This document shows positions 1 through 10,965 of a stretch of 64,000 bases of DNA, one piece after another (positions within the stretch are counted from its first letter, which is position 1; every line of letters begins with the position of its first letter). The notes below the pieces were generated by a model. The model did no database searches and was not told the DNA's origin. It saw only the letters and a program-made list of their open reading frames with translations. The DNA lies in assembly GCA_000708835.1 (NCBI GenBank), contig DF237359.1:1-64000 (forward strand). Direction: 5' to 3'. Origin of the DNA: Klebsormidium nitens. Lineage: Eukaryota > Streptophyta > Klebsormidiophyceae > Klebsormidiales > Klebsormidiaceae. The translations under genes were made by a program, and so were the position numbers.

Positions 1-875
1 ACCTTGTTACTTGTTTCCATCAGCGCCATAACATAGAGTTCCGGAGAGACGGTGGCCTCTTCGTCATGGTATCAGACAAAATTACATGTCAGTCTCTTAG
101 TGACATACAGTCGTTGCGTTCTTTAGAGAATCCGTTTTGCTTGCATTGCTACGGTCGTACGAGGCTGCATGGCAGCGACGCCTAGCGGCACGACATTGAC
201 CGAGGGATCGATTCAACTCGATCGGGATACTAACGTGTACGTCAGATCTTTAGCTGCCTTTAATGTCCATAGGCTTGATCAGGGCACCCCAAGTGGAGCA
301 CAAGCTTACGATTCAGGAATACAGCGAATCGAAGATGCAAGACATAGTGGTCGACACCATACGTAGGCTGCTCCGTATCATTGTTTATTGTGACTCTTGC
401 GTCCGGCACATGCATTCAGGTATTGGGTTTCCCATAACCTCCACAATTGCCTCGTCCGTTCGAAGGCTTGGACGCCCCACCGGAGTTGTCTCGGCAACAC
501 GCTTTCTGTACGTCTCCCAGTCTAACTCGCGGAAGTTCCAACTTTCCCAATTTGGATACAGCAAAGTTTTGTGGAACCCATTCCAACTCCGATGCCCTGC
601 AAATAACGTAGCATAGGTGGTTGTTTGCCAAGCTCCGCAAAGGAGAGTATCAGCACGGTTACCCGGCCACGCATGCCCCAGTAACACTATGCCAGGAGCA
701 AGCGCCATTAGGAAGCACTCAGAGCGGCAATCAAGCGGAGCAGATAACTTCACACTACTAAGGGCTGCGTCGGCAGTCACAATCGGGGTTTGACCTTTAA
801 AGTGGACGTCCTGGGTTCGTTAGAAACTGGACGGCTGTCCAGTGTACGGACTGGCAGTCGCATGATGCCGGTTGT
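1..875. other. no gene recognised
   Basis: This stretch lies downstream of the O-fucosyltransferase gene on its coding strand. Short open frames exist on both strands, but none carries a recognisable domain or a splice pattern that I can connect to the neighbouring gene. It may include the 3' untranslated region of that gene. Confidence 0.4.
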
Positions 876-3800
876 TTAGCAACTAAAAACGAGTGTGAAG
901 GGCCTAGAAACTGAAATGGATCCGTTGTTCTCAATCGGCGAAGTCAGATCACGACATGATTTACAAACACGCCACCAACCTTGTATTGAGAGTTTCATGA
1001 CGCCGTGGAACGTCAGCGCCACGACGTCAGCTTCCGCGAGCACGCCGAAGTCAATCGCCGCCAGCAGGTTGTTTTTGCCCTTGACCCGGATTTTCTCGTC
1101 CTCGGTTAAAAGGTCCTCCTGCAGAGCATACAAATAGAAGTGGCTTAGAGGAGCCGAGGCTTCACCTTCTTCCTGAATGGACTGTCGTTTCACTCTTACT
1201 TGCCCCTGCAGGAGTCACTCTTCCTTGACACAGCAAACTCGTTTCTAACTAGGTTGTTTCGAAGCAAATAAACACAACTCTTTCAGAACGTTCGGTTATG
1301 TGTCCTGGTTTAAGAACCGAGTCATTCACGGCCTGCGGTTTGCTCATGCCCGTACCCAGGAACAATGACAGACTCCAAGGTGCTGGAAAGTCTGCTTACG
1401 GCGCGCACTTGCGGCGGAAAGAAGCATCGCTCGCTTTTGCAGAAGCTGCGAAAACGCTACCGCAGAAGCCAATCAGAGGGAGTCAAAAGAGAGTCAAGGA
1501 CTATTAGGAAGCAAAGCTCACCTTTTTGAACGTGTTCGGAAACATGTCGAGAAAGGGCGGCAAGAATACGTCCTCATGGTACGCCTTCCCGGAAGCAAGA
1601 TACACCTGCGTGCAGCGACATGTTGATTAGGTTTAAGTATTTGTTAGCGTAAACTGGTCCTGAGGTTCGCTCGAGAGTCGCCTCGCCTTTCTGGAAGCAA
1701 GATACACCTGAACGCAGCAACGGGTTGGTCAGGGTCACAGGTTCCTTTAAGTAAGCGGTGGTTCGTTTGAGTTCCAAATTGACTCGCAAATCTCCAGAGC
1801 TGGTTCCCTCTAGGGGAAAAGGAACTCCTCAGAACAACCAATGCCTTGATAAGGTGGAGTCCTTAAGGTGGAGTCCTGATATCTAAGAAAGAGATGTCTG
1901 CCAGAACTTGACGCTTTGAACGAGAGCAGGCGGCGCTGCGGCAAGGAACGTCCGGACTGCTTACGAAAGGTGGTTCCTATTTGATTCATCAGCTTTTTCC
2001 CAATCAGCTTTTCTCCTCTGGCTTGGGTGAACAGTAGCCGTTCTTCTCTACTAAAAAGTTTCAAAGACTGTTCCTTGCCTCAGGACCTTCCGCATCCAAA
2101 GGCCAAGACTTCAATTCTCTCACACCTGCGTCGACTGGTTGAACCCCAGACATTGCAGCCACTTCCCGATCTCCTCCGGCGTTGGCGGGAAGGACCCAAT
2201 TTCTTACTACTAGAAAAGTTCAGAGACTGTTTCTTGCACAGAACCTTCCCCCCTTTCAAAGCACTTCCCTTCCCAACTCACCTGGGTCGACCGGTTGAAC
2301 TCCAGACCTTGCAGCCACTTCCCGATCTCCTCCAATATGGGGGGCCGGTCAGCCCTTCTCAAATCTGCATCTGAAACCTGCACCAAGAAGCCCCCCCCCT
2401 TCTAAATTGTGGATTTTTTGTCTTACCTGTGTTGACCGGTTGAACCCCAGCCCCTGGAGCCACTTTCCGATTTCCTCCGGCGTCGGGGGGCAGTACCCAT
2501 TCCGTCTCATCAGCTCGTCGGGGCGTGCTTCCGGCCAGTCGCGACGCTTCCGCTCCTCTACCCAGAACGCTTCTTCCTCCGGATCGTCGATGCCATAGTC
2601 GCAACCCGCCTGTAAAGGGGACACGGAGATGACGTCAATATGTGATTATAATGAGCTCACAAGAGAGTGAACGGTTCGTATTTGCGGTTCAGTAGTTTTG
2701 GAGGTTCGCCACACGCAAGCCAAATGCGGGCGAGAAGCGTCAGAGGGATTCCTTCCACTCCTCCATCCAGAACGCTTGTTCCCGGATCATTGATGCCATG
2801 GTCGCAACCCGCCTGCATGCAAATTACAGAAAAAGCTGACGTCAGCAGTTTGTGCTAGGATTCGGCGGACGCGCTGCTGGAGTAGTCACTGGTGTGGCGG
2901 TGTGCTACTGGGAATACGTGTGTGTGGAAAGCGTTGCTTTCGCTCCTTGGCCCAGGACGCTTCTTCCTCCGAATGATTGATGCCAGAGTCGCAACCCGCC
3001 TGCAGAGCGTAATGAGGGAGAGACTGCGTCACGTGACGCGTGAAAGCGTGATTGCACCACTATAAGAACGGCCCACTCGTAGAAAAGTCGCTTTTACAGG
3101 CGTCACGAAAGGTCTGTCGCATAGCCATATGGACACCGGAAAGCGAAGACGCATCTGCCCAAAATTGCAACCGGTGAATGACGCACTTGACACCAGATTT
3201 AGAGGACTTCTTCCCCAGTTCCGTTCACTGACTCGGTGCACGACCATGTCGGCCAAACATCGAAGCGGTAAAAAAGATACCAACTTCCGACATGCGCTGT
3301 AAGACGCCATGAAAAAGCACGTGAAGCAAAGTCAGAAGCGCACTTGACACCAATCCTGCAAACCAGCCCGGACTCCAGCCTCGCCCATCCACTTGGTGCA
3401 CGACCATGTCGACCTCGAACCTCAGGTGTATCGCCAAAAACACCTGCAAAACCGCTTTCATAGCTACCCCAAAAATCCTGTTGCAAAGCAGATGCAGTAA
3501 CGCTCTTGACACCAAAGCTTCAGAACACCTCTGCCCCCAGTCCCGTTCACTCACTTGGTGCATGACCATGTCGACCTCGAACCGTAGGTGTATCGCCAGA
3601 AACGGCCCCCCTGCCCTTTTCCGCATCCTCGCTTGGAGCGCGTTGGAGATATTTACAACGGTCGGAGAGAAGCGCAGTGCCTGGTACTTGGCGCAACAGC
3701 GGAGTTTCTCGAGGGGGGGGTCGATCACGTGGTTAAGAGCAGCCCACATGCTGTACAAAAACGTCACCTGCACGGAAATGGGTCTTGGTCTCGCTCCAGT

Positions 3801-6800
3801 TTTCCTTAGCTGTTCTGCAACAGAGCGGGACTGCAAAGTCGATGAGAAGCGCAGTGCCTGGTATTGGCGCGACAGCGAAGTTTCTTTTTGGGGGGGTCGA
3901 TCACGTGGTTAAGAGCAGCCCACGTGCTGTACAGAAAGGTCACCTGCACGAGATGTGCGCTTTGTCCCGCTCTAATTATTCTCAACCTGTTATTACCGGT
4001 ACAGTGGTTGGAGAGAAGCGCACCGCTTATTTCTTGGCGCAATTGGATTTCCTTGAAAAAGCTACGCTGATGACACGATTAAGAGTAGCCTGTGGGCTAT
4101 ACAGAAAGGTCACCGGCACGACCTTGCGCGTTTGTCTCGCTCTAGGTCGTCTCAGTTTTATTTTCCTGCTGCGCTGCCTTATTTAACACAGAGTTCCACA
4201 GAGGACTCAATCGGTGGCTAAGACCACACGCTGTACAGACGTCACCTGCGGAGAAGGTGCGCTTTGATCTCGCTCTACTTCTTTTCAATTCTTCTCCCGG
4301 CGCTGGCGTTCTCAACTTAGAAACCTCTTAGTGGGGTTTCAATGACGTGATTGAGCATAGCCCGCATGCATCGTCCCAAGTACAGTCTGGACGATTTTGG
4401 CGGCTCTAGTTAACCCCGGCCTTCTGAAGGACTTCGGTCCCAAACATAAGGATAACCAGACTAGACAAGTACTTGAATTGAGAATAGGAATATACAAAGA
4501 TTGATGTTATCGCCTCAAATTACAGGGCGTATTGTGAAGAAAATAAGTCTACTTACATTCCCTAGAAATATCGAATTGATGATGCTAATTCCTACATATA
4601 ACAGAATGGATAATAAGAACAAAAACTACTTACATTCCCGGGTTGGAACGAGTCCCCAAGCACGCTGACGTAATCCGCCGGCAGACCGTCCTGTACTCGG
4701 TCCACGTAGATCCAGTTGTCGGATTCCCGCATCGAAGCGGGAAGCTCGTTCATGGTGACGACGCGAATGTCATTAGAGAGCACTGACTTGAAGTTTTGAA
4801 GGTCGAAGATGGACTCAAAGTCGCTGCAAAGAGAGTACAACGGTTGAAGACGAGCAAAGTGAATGCGGTACTTCAAAATGGATTCAATCTGCAGCGGTGC
4901 GGAAAAGCTCCTTCAGGGTCACGGCTCGGAGAGCGTTGGAAAGAACTGACTTGAACTTTTGCAGGTCAAAGATGGACTCGAAGTCGCTGCAAAAAGAGAG
5001 TATTGGTTGACATTTATCTGGAGGGAGTTTCACATGTTCTCAGAAAGGGCTGGAGGGTCTGTTATGGAGACGACTCGGACGTCGTCCGAAAGAAATAACT
5101 TGAGATTTTGCAGGCAAACATGGAATCGAAGTCGCTGCAAAACAACTATGCCGGTTGGCGACAAGCAAAGGGAGTGCGACATTTGAAAACTTCTTTTGTT
5201 TTACAGCGGCGCGGGAAAGCTCCTTCAGGGTGACTGCTCGGATATTATCGGAGTCCATCTTCGACCTGCAAAACTCCCAAGTCGCTGCAGAGAAAGAAGC
5301 TAGCGGAAGAAAGCGAAGAAAGTGCGCTTCTGGGATCCGGACGGATCCTGAAGCGGTGCAGAGCGTCCGACGAGCCAGGGGATGCGACACAACGGTGTTC
5401 CTAAACATCGAAACCGCTAAGCCGTTTGACCCGATCCCTCCGGCCATCCGTCGACGGAGGTTCCTCTACCGCAGCTGCCGGCGAATTTTCCAAAGAGACC
5501 TTCCGATCCTCGAGGGCCGGACAGGGCGGTTCGTATGGGCGTGCGAATGCGCTCTGAAGCAGTCACTTTCCACGATTCTGTTTTTCGGGAGGTCCATAGG
5601 AGGCGAGAGACTTCCAAATCTTGCAAGTACTTCATTGCGCACAAAGGAAGCTTCCAAAGCGGCGTGACATAGTATCTAGCCAAGGAGAAGACGCCTTCTT
5701 TTACTTTAAGAAGACGTCTTGTTGATCTGTTGAGCGAGCGGGAAGCACTGAAAGGGTTCCAACCAAAGCAGGAAAAAGCGCATCCCTTACGCACCTTCCA
5801 TCTTTCCAAAAAGCATCGGCCCGCATCTCGGGAACGACCAACGTCACGTTCAGGATGCGTGCAATGACAACTGTGTTTGCGATCTGTGGGGGGGAGGGCG
5901 GGTGACGTCAGAAAACAAGAGATGACGTCACGGTGGATCCGGCTACGACAGAAGTAGCTACACTCAGCAGGAGTATGGGAGTGTGCACAGACTGTATCTG
6001 CTAGCCATGAGTAACACAAACCGGTATAAAGTCAGATATCAAGATTCGCATGTGAATTTCTGAGAAATGACGTGAAGATTCGCGTCAGGTTTGGCATCGT
6101 AAAGCAGGGAACGTCAGGTTGGCTTTCCTAAGCAAGTGAAGACGACAAACCTCCCTCATATACGCAAGACTTGTCTAAGTATCGTATTCGCATGATGCAT
6201 GCGGCACCGAGATGCTATCTGGACAGATGATGTCCAGCAAGTCTGATTCAAAAACCGCAAGTTACGTGAGAAGCAAACAGAAAGGAACTCAGGGACCGGA
6301 TCCTAATCGACGTGTCACACAACAGAGACTTCAGGGACTGGATCCTCTAGATTCTAAATACGGAAAGTGGATTTCACCTCGAAGATTTGCTGGCTCAGGC
6401 CCCCGTCTAGAGCTGGAAACAAGTAGCCTCGAGCCTCTACTGCCGGGGGTGCTGCAAACGAAATGATCAAGACGATATTTAGAGTAGGTCCGCACCTTGG
6501 ACCCGTCAGACACCTGATCGCCCTCCACACAATGTATGGATGAACTATCTGAGAAACTATGCTGTCAAGAGGGGCCATTTCTATTGTGAGCGTTCGAAGT
6601 TCGTTAGCAGGGAACGACAGAGAACAGTTCTTGTCAATCTCATCGGCAACTCCGACAGACTCGGCTGTCTTTTCCACTTTGAACGTAAGAGACTCGAGCA
6701 ACTCGTCACCGGCCATACATCTCCTTTTTGAATCTCAGGAAAAGAAGGCTGCCGTCACAAAGAGCCCCGACGAATCAACAGGCGCTCTTCCACATTGCAA

Positions 6801-9280
6801 AAGGATCGCGCCTGCAGGTTTCTATTCGAAGTAGATGACTGAACAACACGGAGAACTACGATTCTCAGAATTCAGCCGGAGGACGCTTTGTTGAGTCTGA
6901 TCAAAGATTGGCGCACGGTAGTTTTATTGCGGGAGCCGGCAAAATGGCGAAACCCGCTTTAAACATGCAGCATGACGCTTGACAATCTTAGTAAAACATT
7001 TTCCACAAGGAAGAAAAGAGAGGAACGAGATTAGGAATTGCCACGTCACCTGCCCAGCTCGGGTCCCGCTCGACGCACTGGTGGTAGCCCTCGTCAGAGA
7101 TTGCGTCATACAGATCGGGCGGACTCTCGAAGACACCCTGTACGACACGAAAGGAAACCTCCTTAACAGTTTGGGTTTTGTCCTGTTCCTGTTTGAAACG
7201 ATGGCGGAACCGAATGCTTAGCTCGATGGATTAAGAGTGCCCTCGCTCAAAACTCCCAAGACGCGGATTGCGCACAGCTTGTATTGAGAGAGCTTTATCA
7301 AGGTCCGCTTAGAGTACGTTGATTGGTCTTTCCAGTAGACAGAAAGCTGAGAAAGTATGGCCACATTGAGACCCAGTTTCATTTAAAAACCGCTTTGAAA
7401 GTTCCCCTCGAACATCTGTAAGCCACATGGTTTGACAGGACCACGGACTGTTTACACGGTCAGCGGCGGTTGCAAAGCGACACAATATTTTCTGCCACAA
7501 TCTCGATGCCACTTTTCATTGCACATACTGATTCTTCCTCAACAGGAAGTAGGCATCTCTTTGCGTCCAGACTTCCACCCCCGTTTCAATAATCACAACG
7601 CATAAAAGTCCGCCCAATTCTGGAAATATCTGGGTTGATTACCCGGCTGATCACAGGCCACCTCCAGCTTTTTACGGAGTCAAAATGCACCGTGCTTTGC
7701 GAACTTCGAACAGCAAACTGAATCACCAATCAAGAACGGAGAGAATAAACAAAACTGCAACAAGAGTATTGTAATAGCTCACCCGCTCAACCCGCAACTG
7801 GCGATCCTTGTCTCCTCGCTCATCATCCAACCCGACCCTTCCAGCTGCTCCTTCGACCTGCTCCCCATTCCTTTCCCCTCTCAACTGAACACCGTCTGTC
7901 AATCGCGTGCCGTCTCTACTTAGTTTGTCCACGCTAGCATGCCTTGAATGCAAATCTGCGGTTTCGTCTGCTGTATCTAACGCTGCGGTGCTATCGAACC
8001 CCTGTTCATCTCCTGAATCGCTTTGCGCGCCTACTCTGCTTTCACTTTGACTTGCTACGCCTTGTACTTGCGCTCGACCTTCTAAATTGTGCTCCAAGTT
8101 AGCCCCTCCTATGTCTCCTCCTTCCGCTTTCAAGCCTCCAGTGGCATCGTTCCCCTCTTCTGCTTCCTTGAAACCTTCCCCCGTTCTTCGCTCGCCTTCG
8201 GCTTCGATTGCTGCCCTCTCTAGTTCTCTCAGAATCCCTAGCTCTTCTCTATCGAACTCTTCAGTTCGGGGCAGCTCCTTATGTGCAAAGAAGAGGCTGT
8301 GCACTTGCTGGGGGGGCCAGTCATCCCAGGGCAGTGTGAATGAGCCCCGGAAGGACTTGATGGGGTATTCAACACCATCCTTTGATAAGAATTTTGCACT
8401 GTCTTGGCCGGGGGTTTTCAGGCTTACTGAGAGCTCATTGCCTATTTGGAATCGGTCCGGATGAGACGTCCCTTGATTTCTGCTGTGCACCTGGCAAAAG
8501 GAGGTTGTTCTTAGACACTTGGCATTGATCGTCATTTGAATACATTCTGACTGCTTTGCCCGTTAGAAAAAGCAGGGTCGGCAAAGGACGCTCAATTGTT
8601 CAAATCAGCGTCTAAGAGCAGGACAAACAGACGTTGTAGGAAAAAGGACTGCATGGCTATGCCACCAGGTTGCAGCTCTTCTGTAATGCTGGGTTAAGGG
8701 TCATTGAGGTTTCATTCATTGACTGTGTGTCACACTGTATCAGTGTACGCTCTACAGTAAAATAGGTGGCTTTGCTGACTTTGGGTCCTTTTTAGCATTC
8801 ATAAAATGCACGAGTAGCATGGACAGGATCGGGCAGCACATACATACTCTAAAAATCGTAAACCCTCATTATTATGGGACCAGAAAGGAAGCAGAGCAAC
8901 TTTCTGATTCAGGAGTCTGCTTGCCAGTTTTCTATGCAGAAGAAAGCAAAGTCTGCACATAGATTTCAGTTTCGACGAGCTTCAGGCAACAACGAAAGCT
9001 ACATCAGGCTCAGAATATTGGCCCTCAAATGACCCCCAAATCCCAGACTGAAAAACATTATCATGAGAGTTATTGATTTCACAACTCCTACCTGCGATGA
9101 CCTGTGCAACCGCACGCTTGTGGCATAGTAGCTCGCGCCACTGCAGAGCACCACCGCGCATACAAACAATATCTGGATTCCCAACCTCCTGCCGCGGGTG
9201 CCCTTTCCGCGCGCTCCCATTTCTCGAAACGTCTCTTTGGCATCACGCCGCAGATCTTCCCCCTTCCCCAGTCTGCTCAT
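876..9280 (-). CDS. plant-type GDP-fucose protein O-fucosyltransferase-like, type II membrane protein
   Basis: Ten exons: 9280-9092, 8490-7783, 7137-7050, 6451-6378, 5883-5795, 4823-4634, 3767-3555, 2609-2427, 1605-1522, 1118-876. All phases agree, giving 686 aa. The N-terminus is basic, with one membrane segment near residues 33-53 and no cleavable signal, which fits a Golgi type II enzyme. Residues 64-299 (exon 2) start as an ordinary sequence and become an acidic, Gly/Glu-rich, probably disordered stretch. The catalytic family signature follows in order: GYLFPALDGGLSQQ (about 337-350), IARILNVTLVVPE (about 360-372), SDFESIFD, LRCCAKYQALRF, and the nucleotide-sugar-binding GPFLAIHLRFEVDM (HLR at 506-508). 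Then come CPPTPEEIGKWLQGLGF and VYLASGK, as in plant O-FucT (DUF246/GT106) proteins. The family transfers fucose or related sugars to protein or wall glycans; the acceptor cannot be inferred here. The last exon matches the family (NLLAAIDFGVLAEADV) but ends in an atypical tail, so the true 3' end could be another exon. Six splice junctions carry decayed tandem exon copies. Confidence 0.88.
1622..1707 (-). repeat. decayed copy of O-FucT exon 9, acceptor side
   Basis: The acceptor and the first codons of exon 9 (VYLAS) reappear with the acceptor at 1707, 102 bp upstream (in transcript sense) of the functional acceptor at 1605. After a few codons the copy diverges and loses the conserved reading. 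It lies wholly inside the intron. Confidence 0.65.
2120..2345 (-). repeat. two tandem copies of the 3' half of O-FucT exon 8 with donors
   Basis: The functional exon 8 ends at 2427. Two copies of its last part (EEIGKWLQGL.FN.STQ) end at 2282 and 2126, so the spacing is about 145 and 156 bp. Both keep the coding sense and a usable GT donor (gtgagt and gtgtga). They lie downstream of the functional exon in the transcript. Confidence 0.8.
2745..3000 (-). repeat. two decayed copies of the 5' part of O-FucT exon 8 with acceptors
   Basis: The functional acceptor of exon 8 is at 2609, followed by AGCDYGIDDPEEE. Decayed copies have acceptor-equivalents at 2812 (reads GCDHGINDPG before diverging) and 2999 (AGCDSGINHSEEEA). 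Both are upstream in the transcript. Spacing is about 203 and 187 bp, the longest units in this gene. Confidence 0.78.
3210..3450 (-). repeat. two copies of the 3' part of O-FucT exon 7 with donor region
   Basis: The functional exon 7 ends at 3555 after AIHLRFEVDMVMHQ. One copy (VFLAIHLRFEVDMVVHQ) ends at 3393, 162 bp downstream, with only a weak donor (gtggat). A more decayed copy ends near 3233, a further 160 bp on. The intronic parts of the units match too (a shared cttgacacca motif), so the unit spans exon and intron. Because 162 is a multiple of three, the reading frame stays open from exon 7 into the first copy. Confidence 0.85.
3845..4390 (-). repeat. four decayed copies of the 5' part of O-FucT exon 7 with acceptors
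   Basis: The functional acceptor is at 3767, followed by VTFLYSMWAALNHVIDPP. Acceptor-equivalents of copies lie at about 3943, 4113, 4245 and 4384, so spacing is 176, 170, 132 and about 139 bp. The nearest copy is almost intact but has a one-base deletion that shifts the LRCRAN frame. The farthest is recognisable only from the AMLNHVI stretch. All lie upstream of the exon in the transcript. Confidence 0.85.
4880..5284 (-). repeat. three decayed copies of the 5' part of O-FucT exon 6 with acceptors
   Basis: The functional acceptor is at 4823, followed by DFESIFDLQNFKSVLSN. Copies have acceptors at 4986 (nearly the same reading, DFESIFDLQKFKSVLSN, then a stop), 5134 (frameshifted) and 5284 (internally rearranged). 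Spacing is 163, 148 and 150 bp. Decay increases with distance from the functional exon. A 14-base echo of the exon 6 donor region also recurs near 4555-4568. Confidence 0.87.
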
Positions 9281-10965
9281 TGTTCTCTCAGCAGCTGCTC
9301 ATTTGTGATGCCAAGGATTCAACTCAGCTGAAGAACCGCATCACTTGAGCAAGTCTGCAGTGACGACATGTAAAGCTCTTACAGAAAAGGTGAGAAATAA
9401 AGAGAAGCATCACAACCGGAACTCGGAAAAGGGTTGGAAAGGATTGTGAACCACAATGCTGCTGAAGACGTCGTTCCTTTCAGCTTCCTGTTGACAACCT
9501 TGTGACAAGGCTCTCCTCGGCTTTTGAAACATTGAACAGCTGCTCACCGCAATGCTCCATTTTGAATGTGAAGACAGCGATCGATAAGCAGCCAGGTGGC
9601 AACCTGTGAGGTCGAGATAGGCACTTTTGGGCTTTTTCAAACTCCATGTAAGACGCAAACCGTCCGATAACCCTTTTTAGGTCTGTAGAAGAGCGCGAAC
9701 GTCGATCGATCTTAAAAAGAAGCTGGGCTAGGGTACCTTGCTTTGATACATTCGAGATTACTCGCCAGCCCTAGATTGGTCAAAATTGCAAAGCGATGAT
9801 TAGCCTTTAACCTAAAACCTAACCAAGAAGAAGATACGACAAAAGCATTGCGTCATTCGCTGACCTTAAGTGCCAAGTGTCAGCGGCTAAGCCTTTCCGG
9901 ATCAGGCGGCAGGCCGTTCTCGGTCAGTTGTTCCTGGCATTGTTCTCAGCGACTGATTGGCATGGGATAACCACCTATTGTCGCTGAAAATCGATGGCGG
10001 TGACTCTATACCGGGCTGTCACTTACACCAAAACCTCAAATATTGACTCACAGATTCCTCCCAGCTGTGTCACAGTGTCATGACGTCCTTCGCCCGCCGG
10101 TGCAACTGCGACAAGTGTCGGGCCCGCGGGGCCTCTCTGCGCTTTGAAGATTCTGCTGGGTAACTGAACCTTATATTCAGTTATAAAAGCGCATGATGAG
10201 CACTGTCAATGATCTGCTTTCTCTTCTCGTTTTGTCTTGCTCTGCACCGTATGTATGTACCAGCTGTGAGAAAACGTAGACACTGTAGACAACACGGACC
10301 ATGATGATAAAGTTGCTTGAAAGGTGAATCTGTGCAGATGACTTGCGGATGCGCTGCATTCCAAAATTCACCTTTTTGTCGTGTCTGGGCGCTCAATCTC
10401 CTGGCGCCACTTCAGCGACCTCGGCTCCATGATGATGCATGTGAAGAAAGCCGAGGTCGAAGGAGCCAATCGAAGGCGGCCGTTCAGACTTCAGGGTTCC
10501 GGCAATCATCATTCATATCCGAGGAGCGCGTATTGCCGCCAGATCTCTTGACCGCGCTAGGGTGGTTGACAGAGCCTCGGCAGCACAATTTGCTAATAGA
10601 AGTTCAGCTGCAAGATTCCGTACAATGCTGCCGTTATCACACACTTTGCTTTAGCATTTGCAAGCTGCCCCGATCAGTTTTGCAATGGATGATCAAGATT
10701 GGCCGTTCTGGTCTGATTCAAATGGCGAAATTGACCGGTTCTCCTGGATGAGAAGTGAGAATGTGGGGTTGAGAATCTGCTGGAGAGGTGCGAAAAGGAA
10801 AGGAGCTCCAAACTTCAAAGCCACTTTTCATATTCATTTCACGTTTCCCAACAACCACTTCTACCACGCCCAATCCCACATTCTCCATTTGCAAACCAGG
10901 TCGAAGCTCCACATTCAGAAGCTTCCCAATCAGTCCCTTCCCTACCCCTCCCCCACATTGCCACC
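9281..10965. promoter_or_regulatory. divergent intergenic region between O-FucT and expansin
   Basis: The O-FucT gene starts leftward at 9280 and the expansin gene rightward at 10966, so this 1.7 kb must contain both promoters and 5' untranslated regions. A TATA-like ttataaaag occurs near 10181-10189. I see no other convincing core element and no coding exon. Confidence 0.45.

Noticed and set aside
3225-3836. Long single open frame of about 200 codons on the minus strand
   Set aside because: It is exon 7 of the O-FucT gene read through its donor into two intronic echo units, not a separate gene.
5417-6019. Minus-strand open frame of 200 codons
   Set aside because: It overlaps O-FucT exon 5 in the wrong frame and crosses its intron sequences.
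6354-6716. Open reading in O-FucT intron 3 (about 6540-6716) as an extra exon
   Set aside because: Exon 3 joins exon 4 (6451) directly in phase and gives the family sequence. The intervening frame has an upstream stop and no fitting acceptor.
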